From the NCBI GenBank assembly GCA_045634325.1, contig JAZRAA010000047.1, positions 1-64,000 on the forward strand: a DNA stretch of 64,000 nucleotides, written 5' to 3'. The DNA is from URNF01 sp045634325. Its GTDB lineage: Bacteria > Bacillota > Clostridia > Oscillospirales > Acutalibacteraceae. Numbering within the stretch: position 1 is the stretch's first letter; every line of letters starts with the position of its first letter. The notes beneath the pieces are model-generated. The model searched no databases. It was not told the origin of the DNA and was given only the letters and a program-made list of their open reading frames with translations. A program made the translations under genes and the position numbers. Shown here one piece after another: positions 1 to 8,020 of this stretch.

Positions 1-14
1 GATGTCTTCGCCAT
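1..14 (-). CDS. rpsN: 30S ribosomal protein S14, N-terminal fragment (runs off window)
   Basis: Only the first five codons are inside the window (Met-Ala-Lys-Thr-Ser on the minus strand), preceded by a GGAGGAGAAA ribosome binding site just downstream of rplE. Position after rplE in an S10/spc gene string and the MAKTS start match S14, which binds 16S rRNA in the 30S head. The zinc-binding (Z) versus zinc-free form cannot be decided because the rest is missing. Identification rests mainly on conserved gene order. Confidence 0.7.
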
Positions 15-27
15 CAGTTTCTCCTCC

Positions 28-570
28 TTACTTCGCAAAGGGAGCGCCCATCAGGGTGAGCAGCTCGCGTGCTTCTTCATCGTTGGTAGCGGTGGTGACA
101 AAGCAGATGTCCATGCCACGCACCTTGTCGATTTTGTCATAGTCGATTTCCGGGAAAATCAACTGTTCTTTCAGGCCCATGTTGTAGTTGCCACGGCCGT
201 CGAATGCGTTGGGGTTGATACCACGGAAGTCACGCACACGGGGCAGAGCCACGTTGAACAGACGATCCAGGAATTCATACATTCTCGCACCACGCAAAGT
301 AACCTTTGCGCCGAGGTTCATACCTTCACGCAATTTGAAGTTCGCAACAGATTTGCGGGCTTTGCAGATAATCGGTTTTTGACCGGTAATCGCACCCAAA
401 TCAGCGACGATAGCGTCGATGATTTTCGCATTGTCACGTGCTTCGCCGGAGCTGATGTTGATAACAATCTTATCCAGCTTCGGAATTTGCATCACGCTCT
501 TATAACCGAACTTTTTCAGCAGGGCGGGAGCAACCTCTTTGACATAAAATTCTTTCATTCTAGCAGCCAT
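28..570 (-). CDS. rplE: 50S ribosomal protein L5
   Basis: This 180-residue protein is the usual length for L5, which binds 5S rRNA and sits in the central protuberance of the large subunit. Typical L5 segments are visible, including GQKPIICKARKSVANFKLRE and the C-terminal DICFVTTA strand. The ATG at 570 is preceded by AGGAGGAG at 9 nt, so it is preferred over the internal ATG four codons later. It lies 17 nt downstream of rplX in the S10/spc operon. Confidence 0.97.
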   Translation of the reverse strand: MAARMKEFYVKEVAPALLKKFGYKSVMQIPKLDKIVINISSGEARDNAKIIDAIVADLGAITGQKPIICKARKSVANFKLREGMNLGAKVTLRGARMYEFLDRLFNVALPRVRDFRGINPNAFDGRGNYNMGLKEQLIFPEIDYDKIDKVRGMDICFVTTATNDEEARELLTLMGAPFAK

Positions 571-587
571 TTCGTTACTCCTCCTTC

Positions 588-908
588 TTACAGTTCTTCA
601 CCGCAATGCTTGCAGACGCGCGTTTTGCTGCCGTCTTTCGCAATGCTGTGACCCACACGAGTAGCCTTTTTGCAGGCGGGGCAAACGACCTGCACTTTGG
701 AAGCGTAGATTGCGCTCTCTGCTTCCACGATGCCGCCTTGGTCGCCCATCTTGCGGGGTTTCACGTGTTTTTTCACCATGTTGAGACCTTCAACAATGAG
801 TTTGCCTTCTTTGGGGCTGACAGCCAAAACCTTGCCGGTCTTGCCTTTGTCGTCGCCGCTCAAAATACGGACGGTATCGTCCTTTTTCACATGCAGTTTG
901 TTACTCAA
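588..908 (-). CDS. rplX: 50S ribosomal protein L24, zinc-ribbon form
   Basis: L24 is an assembly-initiating 23S rRNA-binding protein. The KOW segment (DDKGKTGKVLAV) is near residues 15-30. The C-terminus carries a CPAC...CKHC pair, so this is the metal-binding (C+) version. The frame is open upstream, but the only start with a good ribosome binding site (AAGGAGGTG, 6 nt away) is a TTG at 908, giving 106 residues. It overlaps nothing and is 13 nt from rplN. Confidence 0.94.
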   Translation of the reverse strand: MSNKLHVKKDDTVRILSGDDKGKTGKVLAVSPKEGKLIVEGLNMVKKHVKPRKMGDQGGIVEAESAIYASKVQVVCPACKKATRVGHSIAKDGSKTRVCKHCGEEL

Positions 909-921
909 TTCCGACACCTCC

Positions 922-1290
922 TTACAGTACTTCGGGAGCAAGGCTCAGGATTTTGAGATAATCTTTTTCTCTGAGTTCTCTTGCCACCGGCCCAAAGATA
1001 CGAGTACCTCTCGGGCTCTTGTCATCACGGATGATAACCGCTGCATTTTCGTCGAAACGGATGTACGTGCCATCTTCACGACGAGTTTCTTTTACTGTAC
1101 GGACGATAACCGCTTTCACGACATCGCCCTTTTTCACAACGCCGCCGGGTGCTGCCTTTTTGACAGAAGCAACCACAACGTCGCCGATATTCGCATACCT
1201 CCGGCCGGAACCACCGAGAACGCGGATGCACATAAGCTCCTTCGCGCCGGTGTTGTCGGCTACTTTGAGGTAGGTTTGCTGTTGTACCAC
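922..1290 (-). CDS. rplN: 50S ribosomal protein L14
   Basis: This 122-residue protein matches L14, which forms part of inter-subunit bridge B8 and binds 23S rRNA. The conserved TYLKVADNTGAKELMCIRVL opening and the KSPRGTRIFGPVARELRE tail are both present. The start is GTG, 8 nt after AAGGAGGAA. It lies between rpsQ and rplX in the canonical order. Confidence 0.97.
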   Translation of the reverse strand: MVQQQTYLKVADNTGAKELMCIRVLGGSGRRYANIGDVVVASVKKAAPGGVVKKGDVVKAVIVRTVKETRREDGTYIRFDENAAVIIRDDKSPRGTRIFGPVARELREKDYLKILSLAPEVL

Positions 1291-1373
1291 AGTATTTCCT
1301 CCTTCCGGGAATTTCTCCCTTTGTATCCCCGTCCTTATCCCTGCTTTTTACAGGGGAACGGAATACACCGACA

Positions 1374-1631
1374 TTATTTTGCCTTCTCGATGATGCGGGT
1401 CAGTCTCCAACGTTTGTCCTTGGACAACGGTCTGGTTTCCATAACTTCAACCACGTCGCCTTTGCGGCACTCGTTGTTTTCGTCATGGGCTTTCAGTCTG
1501 ACGGTACGCTTCACGATTTTTTTGTACAACGGATGGCGGACATTGTCCTCGATGGCAACCACGATGGTTTTGTCCATTTTGTCGCTGACAACCATACCGG
1601 TACGAGTTTTTCTAAGATTGCGTTCGCTCAC
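1374..1631 (-). CDS. rpsQ: 30S ribosomal protein S17
   Basis: This 85-residue OB-fold primary 16S rRNA-binding protein shows the S17 signature GMVVSDKMDKTIVVAIE and the KGDVVEVMETRPLSK segment. The start codon is GTG with a GGAGGAG ribosome binding site. It sits 18 nt downstream of rpmC. An 83-nt non-coding gap separates it from rplN. Confidence 0.97.
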   Translation of the reverse strand: MSERNLRKTRTGMVVSDKMDKTIVVAIEDNVRHPLYKKIVKRTVRLKAHDENNECRKGDVVEVMETRPLSKDKRWRLTRIIEKAK

Positions 1632-1649
1632 AATTAACTCCTCCTTCCG

Positions 1650-1859
1650 TTACGCTTCGGCCTTTAATTCGTTTTCGCGCATGATGGTTTTCACAATGGC
1701 GATTTCTTTTTTGACGGCTTTCAAGCGCATCGGATTTTCGAGCTGATTGACAGCGTGCTGGAATCGCAGATTGAACAATTCCTTTTTCAGGTCGTCCAGC
1801 TTCTTGACCAACTCAGCTTCGCTCAGTTCGCGGATTTTTGCAATTTCATTCGCTTTCAT
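1650..1859 (-). CDS. rpmC: 50S ribosomal protein L29
   Basis: This 69-residue helical-hairpin protein at the peptide exit tunnel carries the L29 pattern LKKELFNLRFQHAVNQLENP followed by a basic helix. Its ATG overlaps the stop codon of rplP (TAATG), so translation is probably coupled to rplP. Confidence 0.96.
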   Translation of the reverse strand: MKANEIAKIRELSEAELVKKLDDLKKELFNLRFQHAVNQLENPMRLKAVKKEIAIVKTIMRENELKAEA

Positions 1860-2281
1860 TACTGCTCACCATCCGTTTCCTTGACAACAAATTTGCATTT
1901 GATGGGCAGCTTGTTGGCTGCAAGGCGCATAGCTTCCTGCGCCACTTCCTCGCTGACACCGGCAATCTCGAACATGATGCGGCCGGGTTTCACAACCGCC
2001 ACCCAATATTCGGGAGAACCTTTACCGGAACCCATGCGGGTTTCAGCCGGTTTCTCGGTGATGGGCTTGTCGGGGAAGATTTTGATCCAAACCTGACCGC
2101 CACGTTTGATGTAGCGGGTCATGGCAATACGGGCGGCCTCGATTTGACGGGAGGTAATCCACGCCGGCTCGGTGGCCTGCAAACCGAACTGACCGTAGGT
2201 CACTTCGTTGCCGCGATAGGCTTTACCGGTGAGGCGGCCTCTGTGAACGCGGCGATATTTTACTCTCTTAGGTAACAGCAT
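1859..2281 (-). CDS. rplP: 50S ribosomal protein L16
   Basis: This 140-residue protein near the A-site tRNA elbow starts MLLPKRVKYRRVHRGR and contains GSGKGSPEYWVAVVKPGRIMF, both diagnostic of L16. It overlaps by one base both rpsC upstream and rpmC downstream (TAATG junctions), marking a tightly coupled rpsC-rplP-rpmC block. Confidence 0.97.
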   Translation of the reverse strand: MLLPKRVKYRRVHRGRLTGKAYRGNEVTYGQFGLQATEPAWITSRQIEAARIAMTRYIKRGGQVWIKIFPDKPITEKPAETRMGSGKGSPEYWVAVVKPGRIMFEIAGVSEEVAQEAMRLAANKLPIKCKFVVKETDGEQ

Positions 2282-2946
2282 TACTTCCGGCCTCCTTCAC
2301 GACGGGGCTTCGCTGCACCGGCAAGCACCTCACCGCGATACAACCAGACTTTAACGCCGATACGACCGTAGGTGGTGTTTGCCTCAGCAAAACCGTAATC
2401 AATGTCCGCACGCAGAGTCTGCAGCGGGATGGTGCCTTCATGGTACTGCTCGGTACGCGCGATTTCCGCACCGCCGAGACGACCGGCACACTGGGTTTTA
2501 ATACCTTTTGCGCCCAGACGCATTGCGCGGCCGATTGCCTGTTTCATGGCACGACGGAATGCAATACGTTTTTCGAGCTGTTGTGCAATGTTTTCTGCGA
2601 CCAACTGTGCGTCAACGTCGGGGTTTTTCACCTCAACGATGTTCAGCAGGGTTGCTTTGCCCAGCATTTTTTCGCAGGTTGCACGCAATTTTTCGATTTC
2701 AGCGCCGCCTTTGCCGATAACGATGCCCGGCTTTGCGCAGTGGATGTTCACGCGAACGCGAGTAGCATCACGCTCAATCTCGATTTTGGAGACGCCTGCT
2801 GCAAACAGGGTCTTTTTCAAATATTTCCGCAGGTTGTAGTCAGAGACCAGCGTGTCGCCGAAATCTTTGTCTTTCACGAACCAACGGGAATCCCAATTCT
2901 TGATGATGCCGACCCGAAGGCCGTGGGGATTAACTTTTTGTCCCAT
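2281..2946 (-). CDS. rpsC: 30S ribosomal protein S3
   Basis: This 221-residue protein lines the mRNA entry channel. It begins MGQKVNPHGLRVGI and has a KH domain with VIGKGGAEIEKLR around residues 75-88, then the S3 C-terminal domain (GAKGIKTQCAGRLGGAEIAR). The start has a GGAGG ribosome binding site. It overlaps rplP by one base. Confidence 0.98.
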   Translation of the reverse strand: MGQKVNPHGLRVGIIKNWDSRWFVKDKDFGDTLVSDYNLRKYLKKTLFAAGVSKIEIERDATRVRVNIHCAKPGIVIGKGGAEIEKLRATCEKMLGKATLLNIVEVKNPDVDAQLVAENIAQQLEKRIAFRRAMKQAIGRAMRLGAKGIKTQCAGRLGGAEIARTEQYHEGTIPLQTLRADIDYGFAEANTTYGRIGVKVWLYRGEVLAGAAKPRREGGRK

Positions 2947-2964
2947 AATGTACCTCCTCCTCGC

Positions 2965-3300
2965 TTATTCTCTTTCTTTAAGCACTAAGGTGATGTGCGA
3001 AGTTCTCTTCTCGATGCGATAGGCGCGACCCTGTGCACGGGGACGGATTCTCTTGAGAATCGGACCCGGACACACAAAACATTCCGAAACATACAAATCT
3101 TCTTTGTTGAGGTTCAGATTGTTTTCTGCGTTCGCAGCTGCGGATTTGAGCAATTTTGCAATCGGCTCGCAGGCTGCTTTCGGGGTGAATTTCACAATCG
3201 CCATCGCTTCGTCAACCGGCTTATTGCGGATGAGGTCGAGAACAATTTTCACCTTGCGAGGGGAAATACGGATATACGTTGCTTGTGCCCTTGCTTCCAT
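2965..3300 (-). CDS. rplV: 50S ribosomal protein L22
   Basis: This 111-residue protein contributes the beta-hairpin at the constriction of the peptide exit tunnel. ISPRKVKIVLDLIRNKPVDE and the C-terminal KRIRPRAQGRAYRIEKRTSH are characteristic of L22. It lies 18 nt upstream of rpsC and 23 nt downstream of rpsS. Confidence 0.97.
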   Translation of the reverse strand: MEARAQATYIRISPRKVKIVLDLIRNKPVDEAMAIVKFTPKAACEPIAKLLKSAAANAENNLNLNKEDLYVSECFVCPGPILKRIRPRAQGRAYRIEKRTSHITLVLKERE

Positions 3301-3323
3301 AGTGTTTCTCTCCTTTCCGTCTA

Positions 3324-3596
3324 TCAGCCGCTGGTTTTGGAACCCACATGACCTTTGAAGGTGCGAGTGGGAGCAAACTCACCCAGTTTGTGACCGACCA
3401 TGTCCTCGGTAACATATACCGGCACATGTTTGCGGCCATCGTGTACGGCAATGGTATGACCGACGAAATCCGGGAAGATGGTGGAGGAACGACTCCAGGT
3501 CTTCAGGATGCGTTTCTCGCCGGCAGTATTCATTTCTTGAATCCTTTTCAACAGTTTAGGCTGTACGAAAGGACCCTTCTTTACGCTTCTGCTCAT
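3324..3596 (-). CDS. rpsS: 30S ribosomal protein S19
   Basis: This 90-residue protein of the 30S head, adjacent to S13, opens MSRSVKKGPFVQPKLLKRI and contains GHTIAVHDGRKHVPVYVTEDMVGHKLGEF split over two segments, as in all bacterial S19. It sits 20 nt downstream of rplB. Confidence 0.98.
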   Translation of the reverse strand: MSRSVKKGPFVQPKLLKRIQEMNTAGEKRILKTWSRSSTIFPDFVGHTIAVHDGRKHVPVYVTEDMVGHKLGEFAPTRTFKGHVGSKTSG

Positions 3597-3616
3597 AAAT
3601 CTTGATCTCCTTTCGC

Positions 3617-4450
3617 TTACTTGCTGTTGCGACGTTTCACGATAAATTTATCGGAACGGTTGTGGTTTTTACGAGTCTTATGACCCAGAGCAGGTTTGCC
3701 CCAGGGGGTCACAGGGCCGGGACGACCGATGGGGGATTTACCCTCACCACCGCCGTGCGGGTGGTCACAGGGGTTCATGACGGAGCCACGAACCTGCGGA
3801 CGCCAACCCATGTGGCGTTTACGACCGGCTTTACCGATTTTCTCATTGGCGTGGTCGGTGTTACCAACCTGACCGATGGTCGCCATGCAGTTCATCGGCA
3901 CGTAGCGCATCTCACCGGAGGGCAGACGAACCATCGCCAAAGCGCCTTCTTTACCCATGAGCTGTGCCATGGTGCCGGCAGCGCGGGCGAGCTGAGCGCC
4001 TTTGCCCGGATACAATTCCACGTTGTGGATGAAAGTACCGGTCGGGATGTTAGCCAACGGCAGTGCGTTGCCGGGTTTGATGTCGGCGTCAGCACCTGCG
4101 GAAATCTTGTCACCGACTTTCAAACCGGCAGGAGCGATGATGTAACCCTTGGTGCCGTCCTCGTACTGCACCAGCGCGATGTGCGCGGTACGGTTCGGAT
4201 CGTATTCCAGAGTCATCACGGTACCGGCGACGCCGGCGTTGCCACGTTTGAAATCGATAATTCTGTATTTTTTACGGTTGCCGCCGCCACGATGACGGAC
4301 GGTGATGCGGCCATAGCTGTTACGGCCGGCTTTTTTGTTTTTCGGCGCGAGCAAGCTCTTTTCCGGTGCCACTTTGGACAATTCGCTGTAATCGATTACA
4401 GACATGCCGCGGCGACCGGGAGTTGTCGGCTTATACACTTTAATAGCCAT
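3617..4450 (-). CDS. rplB: 50S ribosomal protein L2
   Basis: This 277-residue protein is needed for subunit association and peptidyl-transferase centre assembly. It starts MAIKVYKPTTPGRRGMSVID, and the conserved GSVMNPCDHPHGGGEGKSPI loop with its essential histidine is intact near residues 220-240. The length is standard. A 92-nt non-coding gap separates it from rplW. Confidence 0.98.
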   Translation of the reverse strand: MAIKVYKPTTPGRRGMSVIDYSELSKVAPEKSLLAPKNKKAGRNSYGRITVRHRGGGNRKKYRIIDFKRGNAGVAGTVMTLEYDPNRTAHIALVQYEDGTKGYIIAPAGLKVGDKISAGADADIKPGNALPLANIPTGTFIHNVELYPGKGAQLARAAGTMAQLMGKEGALAMVRLPSGEMRYVPMNCMATIGQVGNTDHANEKIGKAGRKRHMGWRPQVRGSVMNPCDHPHGGGEGKSPIGRPGPVTPWGKPALGHKTRKNHNRSDKFIVKRRNSK

Positions 4451-4542
4451 ACTATACTCTCCTTATTTTTGGCTTTGCGGGTTTCGCAAACGCTACGGCG
4501 AGGATGCGCCTCCGTTTGCCGCCCCATACGTTGCCTTTGTGT

Positions 4543-4836
4543 TTAGAACATACCGTCGAAGAACTCGATGGTTTTGGAGTCCTCGGTCAGCGTGACAATC
4601 GCCTTTTTCCAGTCAGAAGTGTAACCTTCATGACGGCCCATACGGCGCAGGCGACCCTTCATGCTGATGGTGTTAACCTTCGCGACTTTCACGCCGAAGA
4701 TTTCTTCCACAGCCTGAGCGATTGCGATTTTGTTCGCATCTTTCTTTACACGGAAAGTGTATTTCTTCTCAGGCAAAACGGAGACGGCTTTCTCGGTGAT
4801 AACCGGAGCCAGGATGATATCACGTGCAGTGCTCAT
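4543..4836 (-). CDS. rplW: 50S ribosomal protein L23
   Basis: This 97-residue exit-tunnel rim protein is the docking site for trigger factor and SRP. It shows the L23 opening ARDIILAPVITEKAV and the loop EIFGVKVAKVNTISMKGRLR. Its start overlaps the rplD stop by four bases (ATGA), indicating translational coupling. Confidence 0.96.
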   Translation of the reverse strand: MSTARDIILAPVITEKAVSVLPEKKYTFRVKKDANKIAIAQAVEEIFGVKVAKVNTISMKGRLRRMGRHEGYTSDWKKAIVTLTEDSKTIEFFDGMF

Positions 4837-5456
4837 CTGTATACCTCCTCAATCTTTGCAACAGCGTCTTTCACAACGATGACTTTGTCAGCGTTCAAGA
4901 CGTCATAGGTGTTGAGCGTATTGACCAGAGCGGTCTTAGCGCCTTCGATGTTACGGGTGGATTTAACAGCCACGTCGTTTTTCTCCGGCAGAACCAACAG
5001 CACTTTGCGGTCCGCATTGAGAGCGGTCAGCATGTTCGCCACGGTCTTGGTTTTGATTTCTTCGAGCTTGAGTTCATCCAGAACAATCAACTCGCCGTCT
5101 GCCACTTTCGCGGAAAGAGCGGACTGCAGAGCCAGTCTGCGCACTTTCTTGGGCAGCACGTAGTTATAGGAACGGGGCTTCGGGCCGAGCGCCACGCCGC
5201 CGTGCGTCCATTGAGGAGCACGGGTAGAACCCTGACGCGCATGGCCGGTACCTTTTTGTCTCCACGGTTTTTTACCGCCGCCGGCGACTTCGGTACGCGT
5301 TTTGGTGGACTGGGTGCCTTGACGCTGGTTAGCGAGATAATTCACAACCGCGCTGTGCATCACAACGGCGTTGGGTTCGATGCCGAACACTTCAGCCGCC
5401 AGTTCCATAGTGCCGGTTTCTTTACCGAGCATATCATAAGTTTTTACGGTAGCCAT
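4833..5456 (-). CDS. rplD: 50S ribosomal protein L4
   Basis: The protein is 207 residues from the ATG at 5456, chosen because GAGGAGGAG precedes it by 8 nt. An in-frame upstream extension of seven codons lacks such a site. The L4 loop (KPWRQKGTGHARQGSTRAPQ) around residues 55-80 is complete. In E. coli L4 is also the autogenous regulator of the S10 operon. Whether it acts on the leader seen here at 6,561-6,900 is not established. Confidence 0.97.
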   Translation of the reverse strand: MATVKTYDMLGKETGTMELAAEVFGIEPNAVVMHSAVVNYLANQRQGTQSTKTRTEVAGGGKKPWRQKGTGHARQGSTRAPQWTHGGVALGPKPRSYNYVLPKKVRRLALQSALSAKVADGELIVLDELKLEEIKTKTVANMLTALNADRKVLLVLPEKNDVAVKSTRNIEGAKTALVNTLNTYDVLNADKVIVVKDAVAKIEEVYR

Positions 5457-5473
5457 TATGCTTTCTCCTCCTC

Positions 5474-6106
5474 TCAAGCATTCTTGACGCTGTCAGTGAG
5501 AACCACGATGCCGTTCTTCGGGCCGGGGATGGCGCCTTTCACAGCAATCAGATTGTTCTCTGCGTCAACTTTCACGATAACGAGATTCTGCACGGTCACG
5601 CGCTCAGCGCCCAAGTGACCTGCGCTCTTCATGCCCTTGAACACGCGGGCAGGGTCGATAACACCCTGAGAACCGGCGTGACGAGCAACGGGGCCGCTAC
5701 CGTGGGTTTCTTTCAAGCGGGAGTGGTTCCAACGTTTGATAACGCCGGCATAACCTTTACCTTTGCTGGTGCCCACCACGTCAACGTGGTCGCCCGCAGC
5801 GAAAGCGTCCGCTGTCACGACGTCGCCTACGTTCACAGCATCGGTGTTTTCCAAACGGAATTCACGCAACACACGTTTTGCAGCGACTTCTGCTTTTTCG
5901 AAATGACCCTTCATGGGTTTGTTCACCAGTTTCGGAGAGATGTCACCGAAACCGTACTGTACGGCGGCATAGCCGTCGTTTTCCACGGTCTTTTTCTGCA
6001 CAACTACGCAGGGGCCCGCCTCAATGACGGTGACCGGGACAACATTGCCCTTTTCATCGAAGATTTGGGTCATGCCCATCTTCTTGCCGATGATTGCTTT
6101 TTGCAT
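5474..6106 (-). CDS. rplC: 50S ribosomal protein L3
   Basis: This 210-residue early-assembly protein reaches to the peptidyl-transferase centre. It begins MQKAIIGKKMGMTQIFDE, and the internal KRWNHSRLKETHGSGPVARH segment with neighbouring HAGSQG matches L3. The ribosome binding site is AAGGAGG. It is separated from rpsJ by 142 nt of non-coding sequence. Confidence 0.98.
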   Translation of the reverse strand: MQKAIIGKKMGMTQIFDEKGNVVPVTVIEAGPCVVVQKKTVENDGYAAVQYGFGDISPKLVNKPMKGHFEKAEVAAKRVLREFRLENTDAVNVGDVVTADAFAAGDHVDVVGTSKGKGYAGVIKRWNHSRLKETHGSGPVARHAGSQGVIDPARVFKGMKSAGHLGAERVTVQNLVIVKVDAENNLIAVKGAIPGPKNGIVVLTDSVKNA

Positions 6107-6248
6107 GGTTTATATACCTCCTTGGTTATTGGTTGACTTATATACCTATTATAATTGGCAGATGCAGGCTTTCCTTTCGGAGTTCCCGATTCGGCCGATA
6201 GGCTTTTAGTCAACATGACCTCGCTTTCGAGAAATCCATCAAACAATC
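6107..6248 (-). other. rpsJ-rplC intercistronic region
   Basis: This 142-nt gap inside the S10 operon is longer than the other gaps. On the minus strand it contains a CCTATCGGCCGAATCGG-type weak hairpin, an AT-rich TATAAT-like hexamer close to rplC without a convincing -35 box, and the rplC ribosome binding site. No open reading frame or clear internal promoter can be supported. Confidence 0.3.
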
Positions 6249-6560
6249 TTACAGTTTGATTTCGATTTCCACACCGGCGGGGAGCTCAAGGCCCGTCAGA
6301 GCCTCAACGGTCTTGTTGGACGGTCTGAGAATGTCAATCAGACGCTTGTGGGTGCGAGTTTCGAACTGCTCGCGGGAATCCTTGTACTTATGCACAGCAC
6401 GAAGGATGGTCACAACCTCTTTCTCGGTCGGCAGCGGGATCGGGCCGGACACGCGAGCGCCGGTGCGGCGAGCGGTCTCCACGATTTTCTCAGCTGCTTG
6501 ATCAACCAACTGATGATCATAACCTTTAATACGAATACGAATTTTTTCTTTGACTGCCAC
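6249..6560 (-). CDS. rpsJ: 30S ribosomal protein S10 (first gene of the S10 operon)
   Basis: This 103-residue protein of the 30S head is also NusE, the antitermination partner of NusB. The conserved KIRIRIKGYDHQLVDQAAEK start and GPIPLPTEKE motif are present. The start codon is GTG preceded by GGAGGCG. It heads the operon and is separated from its promoter by a ~340-nt leader containing an intrinsic terminator. Confidence 0.98.
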   Translation of the reverse strand: MAVKEKIRIRIKGYDHQLVDQAAEKIVETARRTGARVSGPIPLPTEKEVVTILRAVHKYKDSREQFETRTHKRLIDILRPSNKTVEALTGLELPAGVEIEIKL

Positions 6561-6898
6561 TGTAAAACGCCTCCTTAAATTTGTAGTTGGCGGGCGACGC
6601 TAAAACCGTACACACCGCCGGGTGTTTCTTTCCCGGCCGTTAAAAAACCGGACAAACTGCGTCCGGATTCGGTTCAAGCGTCCTGTGCCGTCATTTTGGC
6701 TCGCAAGTCAAACGCATACACCGTTGGGGAGTGCATACGTCGCCATCTGACACACAGTATTTCTTGTCGCCCGGTTTAAAATCGGACATACTCAGCGGAA
6801 AAACCGGCAATACCTGCCGCAACCTCCCGCGTCATCGCATATCGTGCAGTCTGCGCAACCGAAAATGGGCATACTTGCCCCTTTCTCCATAGTCACGC
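6561..6898 (-). promoter_or_regulatory. Long 5' leader of the S10 operon
   Basis: About 340 nt of non-coding RNA lies between the predicted start site and rpsJ. On the minus strand it contains several stem-loops, an intrinsic terminator (6,642-6,666), and then a GCCGGG-CCCGGC hairpin with a 9-nt loop (6,617-6,638) just before rpsJ. The layout resembles ribosomal-protein attenuators. The E. coli S10 leader is controlled by L4, but no sequence match to that structure was recognised here, so the ligand is unknown. Confidence 0.6.
6642..6666 (-). terminator. Intrinsic terminator (attenuator) inside the S10 leader
   Basis: On the minus strand CCGGAC pairs perfectly with GTCCGG across a 7-nt loop and is followed at once by six T residues. 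It lies ~80 nt upstream of the rpsJ start and downstream of the predicted promoter, with no gene ending here. It can only act on leader transcripts. Confidence 0.75.
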
Positions 6899-6904
6899 CC
6901 AATT

Positions 6905-6933
6905 ATAATACTATAAAAAAGTAATAAAATCAA
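6905..6933 (-). promoter_or_regulatory. Predicted sigma-A promoter of the S10 operon
   Basis: On the minus strand TTGATT is followed after 17 nt by TATTAT, with an overlapping TATAAT three bases further on. It lies in an AT-rich block and is the only good promoter upstream of rpsJ in the ~500-nt gap. The start site would fall near 6,897. Confidence 0.65.
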
Positions 6934-7032
6934 GTGTTTTTTCGTATTTTTTTAAAAATTTTTATAAGCACTACATCTTGTGCTTTTGTGTATTTTTCAT
7001 TACAATTTTTGGTATTTTATAGCCGAAAAAGA

Positions 7033-7062
7033 AAAAATCTCCTGTCAGACAGGAGATTTTTC
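7033..7062 (-). terminator. Intrinsic terminator after the Thr-rich surface protein
   Basis: ATCTCCTGTC and GACAGGAGAT form a tight hairpin flanked by A/T runs on both sides. On the minus strand it is followed by TTTTTTCTTTTT, 5 nt after the stop codon at 7,067. Confidence 0.85.
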
Positions 7063-7066
7063 AAAT

Positions 7067-8020
7067 TTATTTTTTGCGTTTATGGAAATAGAAATAGGTG
7101 ACAGCCGCCGCTACAACCGCAACCGCCGCCACGGTCAACCACGGATCGCTCTTTTTAGCCGTTTGCAATTTTGCCACCGCAACTATACCGACAGTATCCA
7201 CCTCTGCCGTAACGGTGCGTGCAGATGCGTCCACTTTTGACACCAGAATTTTTGCGTTGCCGGTATCATCAATTAAAACCATCACCGCATCTTGCGGCGC
7301 ATACTCTTCGGGGATAGCAAGCGTTACCGTAAACGTTCCGCGCGGATACACAGCCCCCGTATCCACCGATGCAATGATACCGTATGCGGTGAACCGTTCC
7401 GCCAACGAAGACAATATTGCAGGACCCTCGGTGAGTCGCTGTACGCCGATTTGTGTATTTTGCGGGAACACACCCGCCGCCGCTTGCACCGTTATCCCTT
7501 CACCTACATACAGCGTCTGCAAGGATGCCGTCGGACGAGTGGTATGTATCGTGCTGCTGCTCGTGGTGGTCACCCTGCCATTTTTGATGGTGGTGCGCGT
7601 TTTTGTTGTATGGTTCACGACGGCAGATGTGGTGGTGCCCGCAGTCGTAGTCGCATTTTGCACGGGAGTGGCCAACGTAGTGATGCCACCGTCACCGGTA
7701 GTCACGTTATCCCACGCAGTTGTAGTTTGCTCCCCATCGCCGCCGGTAGTGATGACATCATCCGCTATGGTTGTAGACGGTGCAGTGCTGCTGTTAGCAG
7801 TGGTTGCCTCCGAACCGATGACAGGCTGTGCGATCGTGCTGCTAACGATAGTGGTCGCATCAGATGTGGTAGTAATGGAAGCCGTGGTGTCGGTCGTTGT
7901 TACCGCCGACGTATCCTTTACGGTCACGTCCGACGGCACGGTTATCTCCGCCTGCGTTGTGGCTGCTGCCGAAAAGGACATGCACACGCATAGCACTATG
8001 AAACATATCGCCTTTTTCAC
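7067..8020 (-). CDS. Thr-rich, membrane-anchored extracellular protein
   Basis: The 317-residue protein has an N-terminal signal peptide (residues 1-25, MKKAICFIVLCVCMSFSAAA). A long Thr/Ser/Ala-rich stalk (~25-170) follows, probably extended and possibly glycosylated. Next is a compact ~110-residue domain (170-285), then a C-terminal transmembrane helix ending in HKRKK. No LPXTG motif precedes the helix, so it is anchored by the membrane segment rather than by sortase. The GTG start overlaps the stop of the ABC exporter gene (GTGA), so the two are translationally coupled. No function is recognised; a link to the exporter is only suggested by this coupling. Confidence 0.8.
   Translation of the reverse strand: MKKAICFIVLCVCMSFSAAATTQAEITVPSDVTVKDTSAVTTTDTTASITTTSDATTIVSSTIAQPVIGSEATTANSSTAPSTTIADDVITTGGDGEQTTTAWDNVTTGDGGITTLATPVQNATTTAGTTTSAVVNHTTKTRTTIKNGRVTTTSSSTIHTTRPTASLQTLYVGEGITVQAAAGVFPQNTQIGVQRLTEGPAILSSLAERFTAYGIIASVDTGAVYPRGTFTVTLAIPEEYAPQDAVMVLIDDTGNAKILVSKVDASARTVTAEVDTVGIVAVAKLQTAKKSDPWLTVAAVAVVAAAVTYFYFHKRKK

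Noticed and set aside
730..1746. Long open frame opposite rplX, rplN and rpsQ
   Set aside because: It is antisense to three well-conserved ribosomal genes, has no family resemblance and no ribosome binding site of its own.
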